Source: Cupriavidus basilensis OR16 (GTDB lineage: Bacteria > Pseudomonadota > Gammaproteobacteria > Burkholderiales > Burkholderiaceae). Taken from it: DNA of 64,000 bases. A model generated the notes under the pieces. It saw nothing but the letters and a program-made list of their open reading frames with translations. It had not been told where the DNA came from and made no database searches. Where the stretch lies: assembly GCF_000243095.1 (NCBI RefSeq), contig NZ_AHJE01000050.1, positions 35,388-99,387 of the forward strand, given 5' to 3'. Below are positions 54,914 through 63,460 of this stretch, piece after piece; positions within the stretch are counted from its first letter, which is position 1; each line of letters starts with the position of its first letter. The position numbers and the translations under genes are program-made.

Positions 54914-55263
54914 CCGGCGCGGGCCCAGGCCTGCGGCTAAGCTGGGCCTTGGCAATAGGGGAAATCAAGGAGGCGGCTGGAGCAGATTGCGCTCCTGTGC
55001 GAAAATAGCGAGTTGGCCGCGGTTTTTTGGCCATGCGGTTGACCATTGAGCCTGACCATTGAGCCGCCGTTCGTCGCCAGTTGTTAGTTGCCCGCCGGGT
55101 ATTCGCCGCGCGCCGCGCAGCGGCCGCAACGGTCGAGACGCTGCCCGCGCTGGCCGCCACACGGCCAGGCCAGCATGCCTTGCCGCCGTGGCGCATGATG
55201 ACTGCATCACCGCACCACCCCACAGCACCACCTACAAGAGCTACTACAGCTTTACCAGCCAGC
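54914..55263. other. Upstream region of queE, no gene seen
   Basis: These 350 bases separate the LysR stop from queE. GC-rich inverted stretches just after 54914 (GGCCCAGGCC type) may end LysR transcription. No riboswitch that I can recognise precedes queE, and no coding frame is supported. Confidence 0.35.
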
Positions 55264-55926
55264 ATGACTTACGCCGTCAAGGAAATCTTCTACACACTGC
55301 AGGGCGAAGGCGCCAACGCGGGCCGCGCAGCGGTGTTTTGCCGCTTCTCCGGATGCAATCTCTGGAGCGGCCGCGAGGAAGACCGTGCCAGCGCGGTCTG
55401 CCAGTTCTGTGACACCGATTTCGTCGGCACCGACGGCACCGAGGGCGGCAAGTACCGCACCGCCGAGGCGCTCGCCGACAAGGTGGCGGCCCAATGGCCG
55501 CAGGCCGTGGATAGCGCTGCCGCCGGGCGCCCGCTGGTGGTTTGCACGGGCGGCGAGCCGCTGCTGCAGTTGGATGCGCCGCTGATCGATGCGCTGCATG
55601 CGCGTGGTTTCGAGATTGCCATCGAGACCAATGGCACGCTGCCGGTGCCCCACGGCATCGACTGGGTTTGCGTGAGCCCCAAGATGGGCTCCGAGCTGGT
55701 GGTCACGCGCGGCGACGAGCTCAAGGTGGTGATTCCGCAGGATGGCCAGGACTTCGCCGCATATGAGCGCCTTGATTTCCGCTATTTCCTGGTGCAGGCC
55801 ATGGATGGCCCGCTGGCACGGCAAAATACCGCGCTGGCGGTGGAATTCCGCTCTGGCGCCTTTCGCTGCAGACCCACAAGTTGCTCGGCATCCGGTAGGC
55901 AGATCGCGCAAATCGCGCCGGTATGA
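55264..55926 (+). CDS. queE: 7-carboxy-7-deazaguanine synthase with altered C-terminus
   Basis: QueE is the radical-SAM enzyme of queuosine synthesis that makes the deazaguanine ring from carboxytetrahydropterin. The start reads VKEIFYTLQGEGANAGRAAV. Cluster Cys residues are in CRFSGCNLWSG and CQFCDTDF, and CTGGEPLLQL binds SAM. Near the end, after NTALAVEF, the expected WRLSLQTHKLLGIR lies in another frame that would stop at 55898. The frame actually read ends in an unrelated 20-residue tail. A loss of about ten bases at 55853 fits. Whether the enzyme still works is unclear. It is followed by queD. Confidence 0.85.
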   Translation: MTYAVKEIFYTLQGEGANAGRAAVFCRFSGCNLWSGREEDRASAVCQFCDTDFVGTDGTEGGKYRTAEALADKVAAQWPQAVDSAAAGRPLVVCTGGEPLLQLDAPLIDALHARGFEIAIETNGTLPVPHGIDWVCVSPKMGSELVVTRGDELKVVIPQDGQDFAAYERLDFRYFLVQAMDGPLARQNTALAVEFRSGAFRCRPTSCSASGRQIAQIAPV

Positions 55927-55956
55927 GCCGGCACACCTCGGCACCCATTGGTCCAC

Positions 55957-56433
55957 ATGAACAAGCAAGTATCCATTACCCGCCGGCTGGAATTCGACTC
56001 CGGCCACCGCATCCCCAACCATGGCGGCCAGTGCCGCAATATCCATGGCCATCGCTATCGCCTGGACCTGACGCTGTCGGGCGAGGTGCTGCATCGCGCA
56101 GGTGCCTCGGATGAGGGCATGATCCTGGACTTCAGCGATATCAAGGCGCTGGCGACGGAGCATCTGGTATCCAAGTGGGACCATGCCTTCCTGATCCATC
56201 GCGGCGATACCGCGCTGCTGAACTTCCTGCAGACCATGGACGGGCACAAGACGGTGGTGCTGGATGCCATCCCCACCGTGGAGAACCTGGCGCAGATCGC
56301 TTTCGACATGCTCGCGCCGGTGTTCAAGGATTGCTTCGGCCACCAGTTGCAGCTCACCCGCCTGGTCCTGTTCGAGACCCCGAACTGCTGGGCCGAGGTC
56401 AGCGCCGCCTTCAGCCTGCCGGCGCAGGACTGA
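55957..56433 (+). CDS. queD: 6-carboxytetrahydropterin synthase
   Basis: This 158-residue QueD converts dihydroneopterin triphosphate to carboxytetrahydropterin, the step before QueE. Zinc His residues are in FDSGHRIPNHGG and NIHGHRY, with the catalytic Cys in GGQCRNIHGH. The Glu in LFETPNCWAEV binds the pterin. It follows queE by 30 bases and precedes tadA by 22. Intact. Confidence 0.92.
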   Translation: MNKQVSITRRLEFDSGHRIPNHGGQCRNIHGHRYRLDLTLSGEVLHRAGASDEGMILDFSDIKALATEHLVSKWDHAFLIHRGDTALLNFLQTMDGHKTVVLDAIPTVENLAQIAFDMLAPVFKDCFGHQLQLTRLVLFETPNCWAEVSAAFSLPAQD

Positions 56434-56455
56434 CCCGCCGGATGATGCCACCGCG

Positions 56456-57121
56456 ATGACCGAGCCGACCCTCCCGCTCGAGGCCAGCCTGGAAAGCCCG
56501 GATCTCCCCATGGATCCGGCGCTTGCGCGCGACCGCCGCTACATGCAGGCCGCACTCGACGAAGCGCGCCTGGCCGAAGCCGCCGGCGAAGTCCCGGTGG
56601 GCGCGGTCGTGGTGTGGAACGACACCATCATCGCGCGCGGCCATAACCTGCCGATCCGCTCGGTTGACCCTTCCGCTCACGCTGAAATGCAGGCGCTGCG
56701 CGCCGCCGCCCGCGTGATCGGCAACTACCGCATGCCGGAGTGCGAGCTCTACGTGACGCTGGAGCCCTGCGTGATGTGCAGCGGCGCCATCCTGCATGCG
56801 CGGATTCGCCACGTGGTGTTTGGCGCCACCGATCCCAAGACCGGCGCGGCGGGCAGCGTGCTCAACCTGTTCGGCGAGGCGCAGCTCAATCACCAGACCA
56901 CCATTGCCGGCGGCGTGATGGCCGACGAGTGCTCGCGCATGTTGAAGGATTTCTTCGGCGGCCGGCGCCGGGCCCAGAAGGCCGCACAGAAAGCGGAGCA
57001 GGAAGCCGCGCAGGATGCGGGGGCAAGCGATGCGCCTGCCTGCGCCCATTGCGCCCATTGCGACACTGGCGCAACCACTGCCTCCACCGACACCGACCCA
57101 AGCCAAAGCCCCGACGCATGA
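56456..57121 (+). CDS. tadA: tRNA-specific adenosine deaminase
   Basis: This 221-residue enzyme makes inosine at the wobble position of tRNA-Arg(ACG). The zinc site is HAEMQAL (His and catalytic Glu) with PCVMCSGAI. The core (about 30-170) is normal. A low-complexity Ala/Gln/Thr tail with CAHCAHC follows (about 172-221), longer than in E. coli. Its stop overlaps the next start (ATGA). Confidence 0.92.
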   Translation: MTEPTLPLEASLESPDLPMDPALARDRRYMQAALDEARLAEAAGEVPVGAVVVWNDTIIARGHNLPIRSVDPSAHAEMQALRAAARVIGNYRMPECELYVTLEPCVMCSGAILHARIRHVVFGATDPKTGAAGSVLNLFGEAQLNHQTTIAGGVMADECSRMLKDFFGGRRRAQKAAQKAEQEAAQDAGASDAPACAHCAHCDTGATTASTDTDPSQSPDA

Positions 57122-58086
57122 GCCAGCCCACGCCCACGCCAGCCACCGAAGTCCGCCTGATCGCGTCTTCCGGTTATCCGCACGACATCGCCATCGCCGC
57201 GCGCGGCTGTGCCTGGCTCAAGGGGCAGGGCTTTCATGTGGGTAACCCGGATGTGCTGGCGCGCCGCTACCTGCGCTTTGGCGGCAGCGATGCCGAGCGC
57301 CTGGCCGACCTGCATGCCATCGGCACCGGCGCGGCGCACGAGCTGACGCTGGCGGTGCGCGGCGGTTATGGCATCGCGCGGCTGCTGGAGCAAGTGGATT
57401 TCGCCCGCATCGCCGAGCAGGCGCGCGCCAGCCAGACGCCGATCGTCGGCCATAGCGATTTCACGGCCTTCCAGCTGGCCTACCTGGCCGCCACCGGCGG
57501 CGTCACCTTTGCCGGCCCGATGCTGCTGGCGGATTTTGGCGCGGAGGTGGTCGACACCTTCATGTGGCAGCACTTCAACGGCGTGCTGCGTGATCCAGCG
57601 TACATCATCGAGGTGGAAGCACCGCAGGCCGGTGGCCAGCCATTTAGCGGCAAGCTTTCGGGCACGCTGTGGGGCGGCAACATGGCGATGCTATGCAGCT
57701 TGCTGGGCACGCCGTTCATGCCGGCAGTGGAGGGCGGCATCCTGTTCCTGGAAGACGTCAACGAGCCGCCGTACCGGGTCGAGCGCATGCTGCTGCAACT
57801 GGACCAGGCCGGCGTGCTTGGCACGCAGCGCGCCATCCTCCTGGGCGATTTTTCCAACTACCGCGTCACCGACTACGACAACGGCTACGACCTGCCCGCG
57901 GTGGTGGCGTACCTGCAGGAGCGCTTGCCGGTGCCGGTGCTCACCGGGTTGCCATTTGGCCATTGCCCGCGCAAGCTGACCTTGCCGGTTGGCGGGCAGG
58001 CGCAGTTGAGCGCACGCGCGGATGGATTTTCGCTGTCGCTGTCGGGCTACCCGGTGTTGAAAGCGGCGCCTTCCGCCCACATCTGA
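57118..58086 (+). CDS. ldcA: LD-carboxypeptidase (muramoyltetrapeptide carboxypeptidase)
   Basis: This 322-residue peptidase S66 protein removes the terminal D-Ala from murein tetrapeptides in recycling. The nucleophile Ser is in VGHSDFTAF, the Glu in LEDVNEPPYRVER and the His in GLPFGHCPRK. LIASSGYPHD marks the start. It is translationally coupled to tadA by a four-base overlap. Intact. Confidence 0.9.
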   Translation: MSQPTPTPATEVRLIASSGYPHDIAIAARGCAWLKGQGFHVGNPDVLARRYLRFGGSDAERLADLHAIGTGAAHELTLAVRGGYGIARLLEQVDFARIAEQARASQTPIVGHSDFTAFQLAYLAATGGVTFAGPMLLADFGAEVVDTFMWQHFNGVLRDPAYIIEVEAPQAGGQPFSGKLSGTLWGGNMAMLCSLLGTPFMPAVEGGILFLEDVNEPPYRVERMLLQLDQAGVLGTQRAILLGDFSNYRVTDYDNGYDLPAVVAYLQERLPVPVLTGLPFGHCPRKLTLPVGGQAQLSARADGFSLSLSGYPVLKAAPSAHI

Positions 58087-58326
58087 GGCTTAGCGCTTCG
58101 TTCCTTTGCCCGCCAGTGGTAAAATCGTTGGTTGTTTCCCGATTTCCCTGCCCGGGCCCCGCGCCAATGCGCCGCCAGGTTGCCATGCCTGGCTTTGTGC
58201 CGTCCTCGTGGCTAAGCGCTTGGCATCTTGGCCGGCACTTGGCACTTCACAGGCGGCAGCCCCAGGGCAAGCGCGAGTTTTCGCGCCTCATTTTTCGCGC
58301 CTCATCATCCATACAAGGTCCCAGAC

Positions 58327-59937
58327 GTGCTTTCTACCGCAAACATCACCATGCAGTTCGGCCCCAAGCCGTTGTTCGAGAATATCTCGGTCAAGTTCGG
58401 CGAGGGCAACCGCTACGGCTTGATCGGCGCGAACGGCTGCGGCAAGTCCACCTTCATGAAGATCCTGGGCGGGGATCTCGAGCAATCCGCCGGCACCGTC
58501 ATGCTGGAGCCGGGCGTGCGCCTGGGCAAGCTGCGCCAGGACCAGTTCGCCTATGAAGACATGCGCGTGCTGGACGTGGTCATGATGGGCCATACCGAGA
58601 TGTGGGCCGCCGCCGCCGAGCGCGACGCCATCTACGCCAACCCGGAAGCCACCGACGAAGACTACATGAAGGCCGCCGAGCTGGAGGCCAAGTATGCCGA
58701 GTACGACGGCTACACGGCCGAAGCGCGCGCCGGCGAGCTGCTGCTGGGCGTGGGCATCCCCACCGACCAGCACCAGGGCACCATGAGCAACGTGGCGCCG
58801 GGCTGGAAGCTGCGTGTGCTGCTGGCGCAAGCCCTGTTCTCGAACCCGGACGTGCTGCTGCTCGACGAGCCGACCAACAACCTCGACATCAATACGATCC
58901 GCTGGCTGGAACAAGTGCTCAACGAGCGCAATTCCACCATGATCATCATTTCCCACGATCGCCACTTCCTGAACTCCGTGTGCACGCACATGGCCGACAT
59001 GGACTACGGCACGCTCAAGGTCTACCCGGGCAACTACGATGACTACATGGAAGCCTCCATGCAGGCGCGCGAGCGCCAGCTGGCGGCCAACTCCCGTGCC
59101 AAGGATCGTATCGGCGAGCTGCAGGACTTCGTGCGCCGCTTCTCGGCCAACAAGTCCAAGGCCCGCCAGGCCACCTCGCGCCTGAAGCAGATCGACAAGA
59201 TCAAGGTCGAGGACATCAAGCCGTCGTCGCGCCAGAACCCGTTCATCCGCTTCGAATTCGACAAGAAGCTGCACAACCTGGCCGTGGAAGCCGAGGGCGT
59301 GACCAAGACCTATGATCGCAAGGTCATCAACAACCTGTCGCTCGCGATCCAGGCGGGCGAGCGCGTGGCCATCGTCGGCGAGAACGGTGCCGGCAAGACC
59401 ACCTTGCTGCGCAGCCTGCTGGGCAGCACGGTCAAGGGCGGCGTGGAAGTCGATCGCGGCACCATCAAGTGGGCCGAGAACGCCAATGTCGGCTATATGC
59501 CGCAGGACACCTTCGAGGAGTTCCCCGCCGACCGCGACCTGATCGACTGGATGAGCCAGTGGACCCAGGCCGGTGACGATGACCAGTCGCTGCGCGGCAC
59601 CATGGGCCGCTTGCTGTTCTCCGCCGATGACATCAAGAAGTCAGTCAAGGTGCTGTCCGGCGGTGAGAAGGGCCGCATGATCTGGGGCAAGCTGATGCTG
59701 GGCCGCCACAATGTGCTGGCGCTCGACGAGCCGACCAACCACATGGACATGGAATCGATCGAGTCGCTGCAGATCGCGCTGGACAAGTTCACCGGCACGC
59801 TGGTCTTCGTCTCGCACGACCGCGTGTTCGTGAGTGGCCTGGCCACGCGTGTGATTGAAGTGCGCAACGATGGCACGCTGACCGATTACCTGGGTACGTA
59901 TGACGAGTACCTGGAGTCGCAGGGTATTGACGGCTGA
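58327..59937 (+). CDS. ybiT: ABC-F family ATPase (YbiT-like)
   Basis: This 536-residue ribosome-associated ABC-F protein has two ATPase domains without membrane helices. Walker A sites are GANGCGKST (about 36) and GENGAGKTT (about 353). Walker B sites are LLLDEPTNNLD and LALDEPTNHMD. The linker has RRFSANKSKARQATSR. YbiT-type proteins act on stalled ribosomes. GTG at 58327 is taken as start because the homology begins there. The space 58087-58326 would hold its promoter. A good terminator follows. Intact. Confidence 0.9.
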   Translation: MLSTANITMQFGPKPLFENISVKFGEGNRYGLIGANGCGKSTFMKILGGDLEQSAGTVMLEPGVRLGKLRQDQFAYEDMRVLDVVMMGHTEMWAAAAERDAIYANPEATDEDYMKAAELEAKYAEYDGYTAEARAGELLLGVGIPTDQHQGTMSNVAPGWKLRVLLAQALFSNPDVLLLDEPTNNLDINTIRWLEQVLNERNSTMIIISHDRHFLNSVCTHMADMDYGTLKVYPGNYDDYMEASMQARERQLAANSRAKDRIGELQDFVRRFSANKSKARQATSRLKQIDKIKVEDIKPSSRQNPFIRFEFDKKLHNLAVEAEGVTKTYDRKVINNLSLAIQAGERVAIVGENGAGKTTLLRSLLGSTVKGGVEVDRGTIKWAENANVGYMPQDTFEEFPADRDLIDWMSQWTQAGDDDQSLRGTMGRLLFSADDIKKSVKVLSGGEKGRMIWGKLMLGRHNVLALDEPTNHMDMESIESLQIALDKFTGTLVFVSHDRVFVSGLATRVIEVRNDGTLTDYLGTYDEYLESQGIDG

Positions 59938-59962
59938 GCAGTCATTTTTCTGCAAACAACTG

Positions 59963-59988
59963 GGGCTGCCTTTGGGTGGCCCTTTTTG
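59963..59988 (+). terminator. Rho-independent terminator after ybiT
   Basis: GGGCTGCC and GGTGGCCC pair (two G-U pairs) across a four-base loop and are followed by five T residues, 25 bases after the ybiT stop. Confidence 0.8.
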
Positions 59989-60339
59989 TTTCTTGGCGCG
60001 TCTCGCAGTGAAGCGTGAACGGGAGTTGTCCCATTCCTGATGTGCCCTGATTGTACCCAAGCTGAGGACGCCTGGGACAGTCGCTAACGTGGGGCTGTAG
60101 AGAAGCCTGGACCGGAATGCCCGCCGTGCATCTCCATCGGCAGCGTATTTCCCATCGCCATCGTCTGGTCAGCCGCCTTGCACATGTGCCCGGAGAAAGG
60201 CGCAGTGCTTATAAATCAATGAGTTACCTAGGCTATCAACCTGACTTGTCCAGTGGTTTTTAGGATTGACTTGGACAGAATTTGGACAAGCCCAGCGGCT
60301 CATCCGAGGGTGACTGTAGCGAATCAGGGGGGGAGTGTT

Positions 60340-60459
60340 CAAGGGCGCGCTAGACGCTTTGGTGAGGACATTGGCCAGCTCACGAAGTCCGGTAGCGGAT
60401 ACGTGGATGTACTTCTGGGTGGCTGTTGTGGATAGCGCGGGGCCATCCAGCGACAGCAT
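60340..60459 (-). pseudogene. Tyrosine recombinase C-terminal remnant
   Basis: In the minus frame starting at 60459 the segment STTATQKYIHVSATGLRELA, then NVLTKASS, matches the C-terminal end of tyrosine integrases, including the catalytic Tyr of QKYIHVS. The preceding LGH motif is damaged (LDGPAL) and all upstream parts are missing. It lies between the ybiT terminator and the reverse transcriptase and marks the edge of the accessory island. The rest of 59989-60635 has no supported gene. Confidence 0.6.
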
Positions 60460-60635
60460 GTAGACCTATAGGGGGGGCTGGTGATTCCCGATACGAAGGG
60501 CGGGAAGCCCCATACGCTACCCAGAACGGGACCCATGAGGGAGATTCTAGCGATGCGGTGTATCCGCTGGAGCCAGGCCCTAGCGTGTTCGGTGGCTTCG
60601 TATATAGACCGCGTTACGGGCATGGTGTCGAGGTC

Positions 60636-61925
60636 TTACGGGCTTGGCTTTATCTCAGTCGCGAGCCGCTTCCATAGAGGCTTGATCTGCTTCCGTATGC
60701 CTTCGGCATCCATGGTTCGAGCTGCCTTCGTGGCGTATGAGATAAAATTCCTGCGACCGAGGTACGAATATCGCTTGTACAGCTTGCGAAGTCGGAGCGG
60801 AACTATTGCCTCTCCCCGCTCCTTGCGCTTCTCATTTCTACTTCGTGCAGTGGCTTTCGCCAGGCGAACACCGCGCCTCATACGTTCGGAGTATCTCGCT
60901 AGAGATGCTGAGCGAAGTAGGATGCGCTGACCATCAAACAGGAATCCGAGATACTGGAGTGGGCGATTTGCCGTAATGATTGCTCCGGTCTTGGTGAATG
61001 TGCGCTCTTCCGTTTTCTTGGCCTGTATCTCTAGACCGAAGTTCTTAATCTGGCTTTCAGCAAGGGCTTTCAGTGAGGGACCTTTACCGGCTGGGACTAT
61101 GATCAGCATGTCGTCGCAGTATCGGAAGTACTTGCCCCCGACACTGTCTACCGCGCCGGCCATAGCCAAGTCGAAGTCCATCATGTACACGTTGGACAGC
61201 AATGCACTGATGGGTGAACCTTGCGGGATGCCTTTGGGCTCCTCGTTCCGAGAGATCAAGCCGCCTGCACGAACTACATAGCGGAAATCCTCAGGCTCAC
61301 AAATCCTCTTCTTGCTAGCCTTGGGGTTGTGGACCGAGATTTTGAACCGACCATATACGGAATCTCTGCTCACATAGGCATACCGTGTCAAGGATTTAAA
61401 TACGTTGTAGTGGTCGGCAGGGAGGGTGGTTTGGCCGAGAAGTTTTGCCCATGACCTCTTCAAAATTCCGTGGTCTAGGCTACCAAAGAAGTCGGAAATG
61501 TCTAGCGCAATTGCGTCAGCATTCCCCATGGTCTTGATCGCAAGGAAGGCGTCTGCTGCGAAGTCAATATTGCTCTTGTTGAGCTTGCGAAATGCAAGTA
61601 CCGAGCTTTCGTAGGAGCATTTCTTCAGGTATTGCTCGTACAGGGCAGAGATGCGCTCGCAGTAATAGCTGTAGATATGGCTGTCGAGGTGTGCCGCGTA
61701 TCGGATAGGGCGGATTTTCGGAGAGGAAATCAGCTTGCTACTCTTCTTGTCCCACTTTACCTTGGTGGTGTGGATATCAAAGGTAATTAGTGGGTAAAAA
61801 GCATGAGTTTTTACGCGTACAGGATCAGTGACCAATGCTGTCGCGGCTTCGCGGCCAATGGGTAAGTCAAAGTGAAGATACGTTCTGCGCCTGAACCAAT
61901 CCGAACTTCTCTTCTTGAAACCCAT
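60636..61925 (-). CDS. drt2: Reverse transcriptase of the DRT2 (UG2) anti-phage type
   Basis: This 429-residue protein is a bacterial reverse transcriptase with a YCDD catalytic site at about 269-272 (KYFRYCDDMLII). The fingers/palm motif is AIALDISDFFGSLDH with a metal Asp, and KGIPQGSPISALLSNVYMMD is motif B-like. Near the start WFRRRTYLHFDLPIG, then RPIRYAAHLDSHIYSYY, resembles UG2/DRT2 proteins, which are about this length and have no further domain. DRT2 makes concatemeric cDNA from a linked non-coding RNA to stop phage. About 350 bases without a gene lie upstream. GC content is lower than in the flanking housekeeping genes. Class assignment is from memory of motifs, not a search. Confidence 0.8.
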   Translation of the reverse strand: MGFKKRSSDWFRRRTYLHFDLPIGREAATALVTDPVRVKTHAFYPLITFDIHTTKVKWDKKSSKLISSPKIRPIRYAAHLDSHIYSYYCERISALYEQYLKKCSYESSVLAFRKLNKSNIDFAADAFLAIKTMGNADAIALDISDFFGSLDHGILKRSWAKLLGQTTLPADHYNVFKSLTRYAYVSRDSVYGRFKISVHNPKASKKRICEPEDFRYVVRAGGLISRNEEPKGIPQGSPISALLSNVYMMDFDLAMAGAVDSVGGKYFRYCDDMLIIVPAGKGPSLKALAESQIKNFGLEIQAKKTEERTFTKTGAIITANRPLQYLGFLFDGQRILLRSASLARYSERMRRGVRLAKATARSRNEKRKERGEAIVPLRLRKLYKRYSYLGRRNFISYATKAARTMDAEGIRKQIKPLWKRLATEIKPSP

Positions 61926-62281
61926 TTGAAAGTCCTAGCAAACCGGGGGAATGAAGGTTGGCGGCATTCCTATAGGCCACTCCCCCGGATATACACAAAC
62001 GCTCTTCGCATCATCTCACCCATTTGCATGGGCTTTGGCCGCTTAATGTTAGAAATGACGTATCATCTCAGTATAGACATGGAGGCACGCATGGCGCAGC
62101 TCGCAGTCTGGTTGCTGTCATCGATTTCGGTCTGCTTGCGCGGCACGATTCGTGTTGACAACCTGTGATGTTCCTCAGCGGCTAAACCGGTGAGCCAACT
62201 CAATATAGTGGAAACTCAGCACGCCCGCAATCAGTAATGCGGAAAACTTGATGCACCCCCAGCGCTACCCATGACAGCGCT
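61926..62281 (-). ncRNA. Candidate structured non-coding RNA region of the reverse transcriptase
   Basis: There is no gene between DUF1883 and the reverse transcriptase, both on the minus strand. Just before the RT start CCGGGGGA and TCCCCCGG (plus 61943-61950 and 61981-61988) form a perfect eight-pair stem enclosing 30 bases with further pairing. A smaller CCCAT/ATGGG hairpin lies at about 62020-62034. DRT2 systems carry their template RNA in this position. Ends and template cannot be fixed from sequence alone. TAGGA eight bases before 61925 is the RT ribosome site. Confidence 0.45.
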
Positions 62282-62548
62282 CTAGCCCCGCTTGATGATG
62301 CTGATGGAGTGCCTTACCGTGGCCTGGCCGCCTCCGAGGTCTAGGACAATATTCCAGTAGCCCGCGTGGGGTGCTTCGATTCTGGCCGGGAGCATTTTAT
62401 AGAAGCCCCCGAAGTAACGGTACTGCCTGCCACCCCGATAGTTCTGAAAGTTGCTGTCATCAGTCAAATGGATGTTGCACTGGTGCGAGCAGTTGACCAC
62501 GACAATATCACCTTCATCCAGATACTCTCGCTTGTGCAGGAACGACAT
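62282..62548 (-). CDS. DUF1883 domain protein
   Basis: This is an 88-residue protein consisting of one DUF1883 domain: GDIVVVNCSHQCNIHLTDDS, NFQNYRGGRQYRYFGGFY and AGYWNIVLDLGGG. The domain is small and beta-rich, of unknown function; it is also found fused to TIR domains in defence proteins. It is on the same strand as, and upstream of, the reverse transcriptase, separated by the putative RNA region, so it may belong to the same system or island. Confidence 0.75.
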   Translation of the reverse strand: MSFLHKREYLDEGDIVVVNCSHQCNIHLTDDSNFQNYRGGRQYRYFGGFYKMLPARIEAPHAGYWNIVLDLGGGQATVRHSISIIKRG

Positions 62549-62896
62549 GGCATTTCTCGGTTCACGAATGAGTACCTATCGTACCGCGCGGGCTCTCCCG
62601 TGTAAGTCCGCCTGTAGTGGGGTGATGGCGCGGCGGGAGGGGTCCGAAATGTTTGGCAGAAAAATCCGAGAACCCTACTGATAAGCCCCCAAGCCGGAAC
62701 TCCCCCCGTGCCCCCTCGCGCGCCAGCGTACGCGCCCGCGCCAACCAGACGCGCGCAGTCGATTAGACGCCCGTGCGCGTACACATTAGCCATGACCGGA
62801 TGAATCCCTCTTCGTGAGGGTATGAGTTCTCATCCGACGCTGCGCCATCGCCCCTAGAATCGCGCGCAGGTACAGGGCTATCCAAGCGGGGGGGGC
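62549..62896. other. intergenic, no gene seen
   Basis: The stretch is GC-rich with CG-rich simple runs at 62700-62780. No reading frame with similarity is seen. It separates the minus-strand DUF1883 and plus-strand small membrane protein and must hold both promoters. Confidence 0.35.
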
Positions 62897-63247
62897 ATGG
62901 CAGTGAAGGCGTGGAGCTATTGGGCAGCAGCAGGCGTCGCAGTGTGGCTTGCGGGAGCCTGGCTGGTGGCCGAACAGCGGCAGGTAGCGAGACAGGTTGA
63001 AGACGCAGACACCATCGATTGCCTGATGCAGCGGCTCAGCCCTGAGGAGAAGTACCGGCTTGCCAGGCTCGGCAATGCGGAAGACTACCGGCCACTCTGG
63101 CTGGCCTACTCCGAGGTCTTCCCGCGCTGTGTCCTGCATGCAAGCCAGTGGGAGAGGAAGGACCGGCTAATGTTCGCTGCATGGTCCTTGCTCAGGGGGG
63201 AGGATTTGGAGTTCTCAAGGGCCATGCTCAGGGCTTCAAGGGAGTAG
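62897..63247 (+). CDS. Small membrane-anchored hypothetical protein
   Basis: This 116-residue frame has one N-terminal hydrophobic helix (WSYWAAAGVAVWLAGAWLVA, about 5-25) and a soluble helical part (SPEEKYRLARLGNAEDYRP, FPRCVLHASQWERKDRL). I do not recognise the family. A G-rich stretch precedes the ATG. Coding character and position in the island make it plausible, not certain. Confidence 0.5.
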   Translation: MAVKAWSYWAAAGVAVWLAGAWLVAEQRQVARQVEDADTIDCLMQRLSPEEKYRLARLGNAEDYRPLWLAYSEVFPRCVLHASQWERKDRLMFAAWSLLRGEDLEFSRAMLRASRE

Positions 63248-63460
63248 GGCGGAGCTGTCCCCACAGGCTCACCCTGCTGGAGACCTTCTACGCCACCCTG
63301 ATGGCTTGGTCCAGCGGCTCTGTAGTGCCATTCAGACACCCCTGAGCGTTCCTCAAGCTGGCCGCTCCCCTCCAGGCTGGTGCGCTAAGATTCCAAGTTA
63401 CGGAACATTGGCTGCGCATACGACCATTGCAATCAACTAACGGGACCGAAGGGCAAACAC

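Noticed and set aside
54914..55263. preQ1-type riboswitch before queE
   Set aside because: No recognisable aptamer hairpin or conserved A-rich tail could be drawn.
62464..62793. Minus-strand frame overlapping DUF1883
   Set aside because: It reads DUF1883 DNA out of frame and has a GC-rich, family-free sequence.
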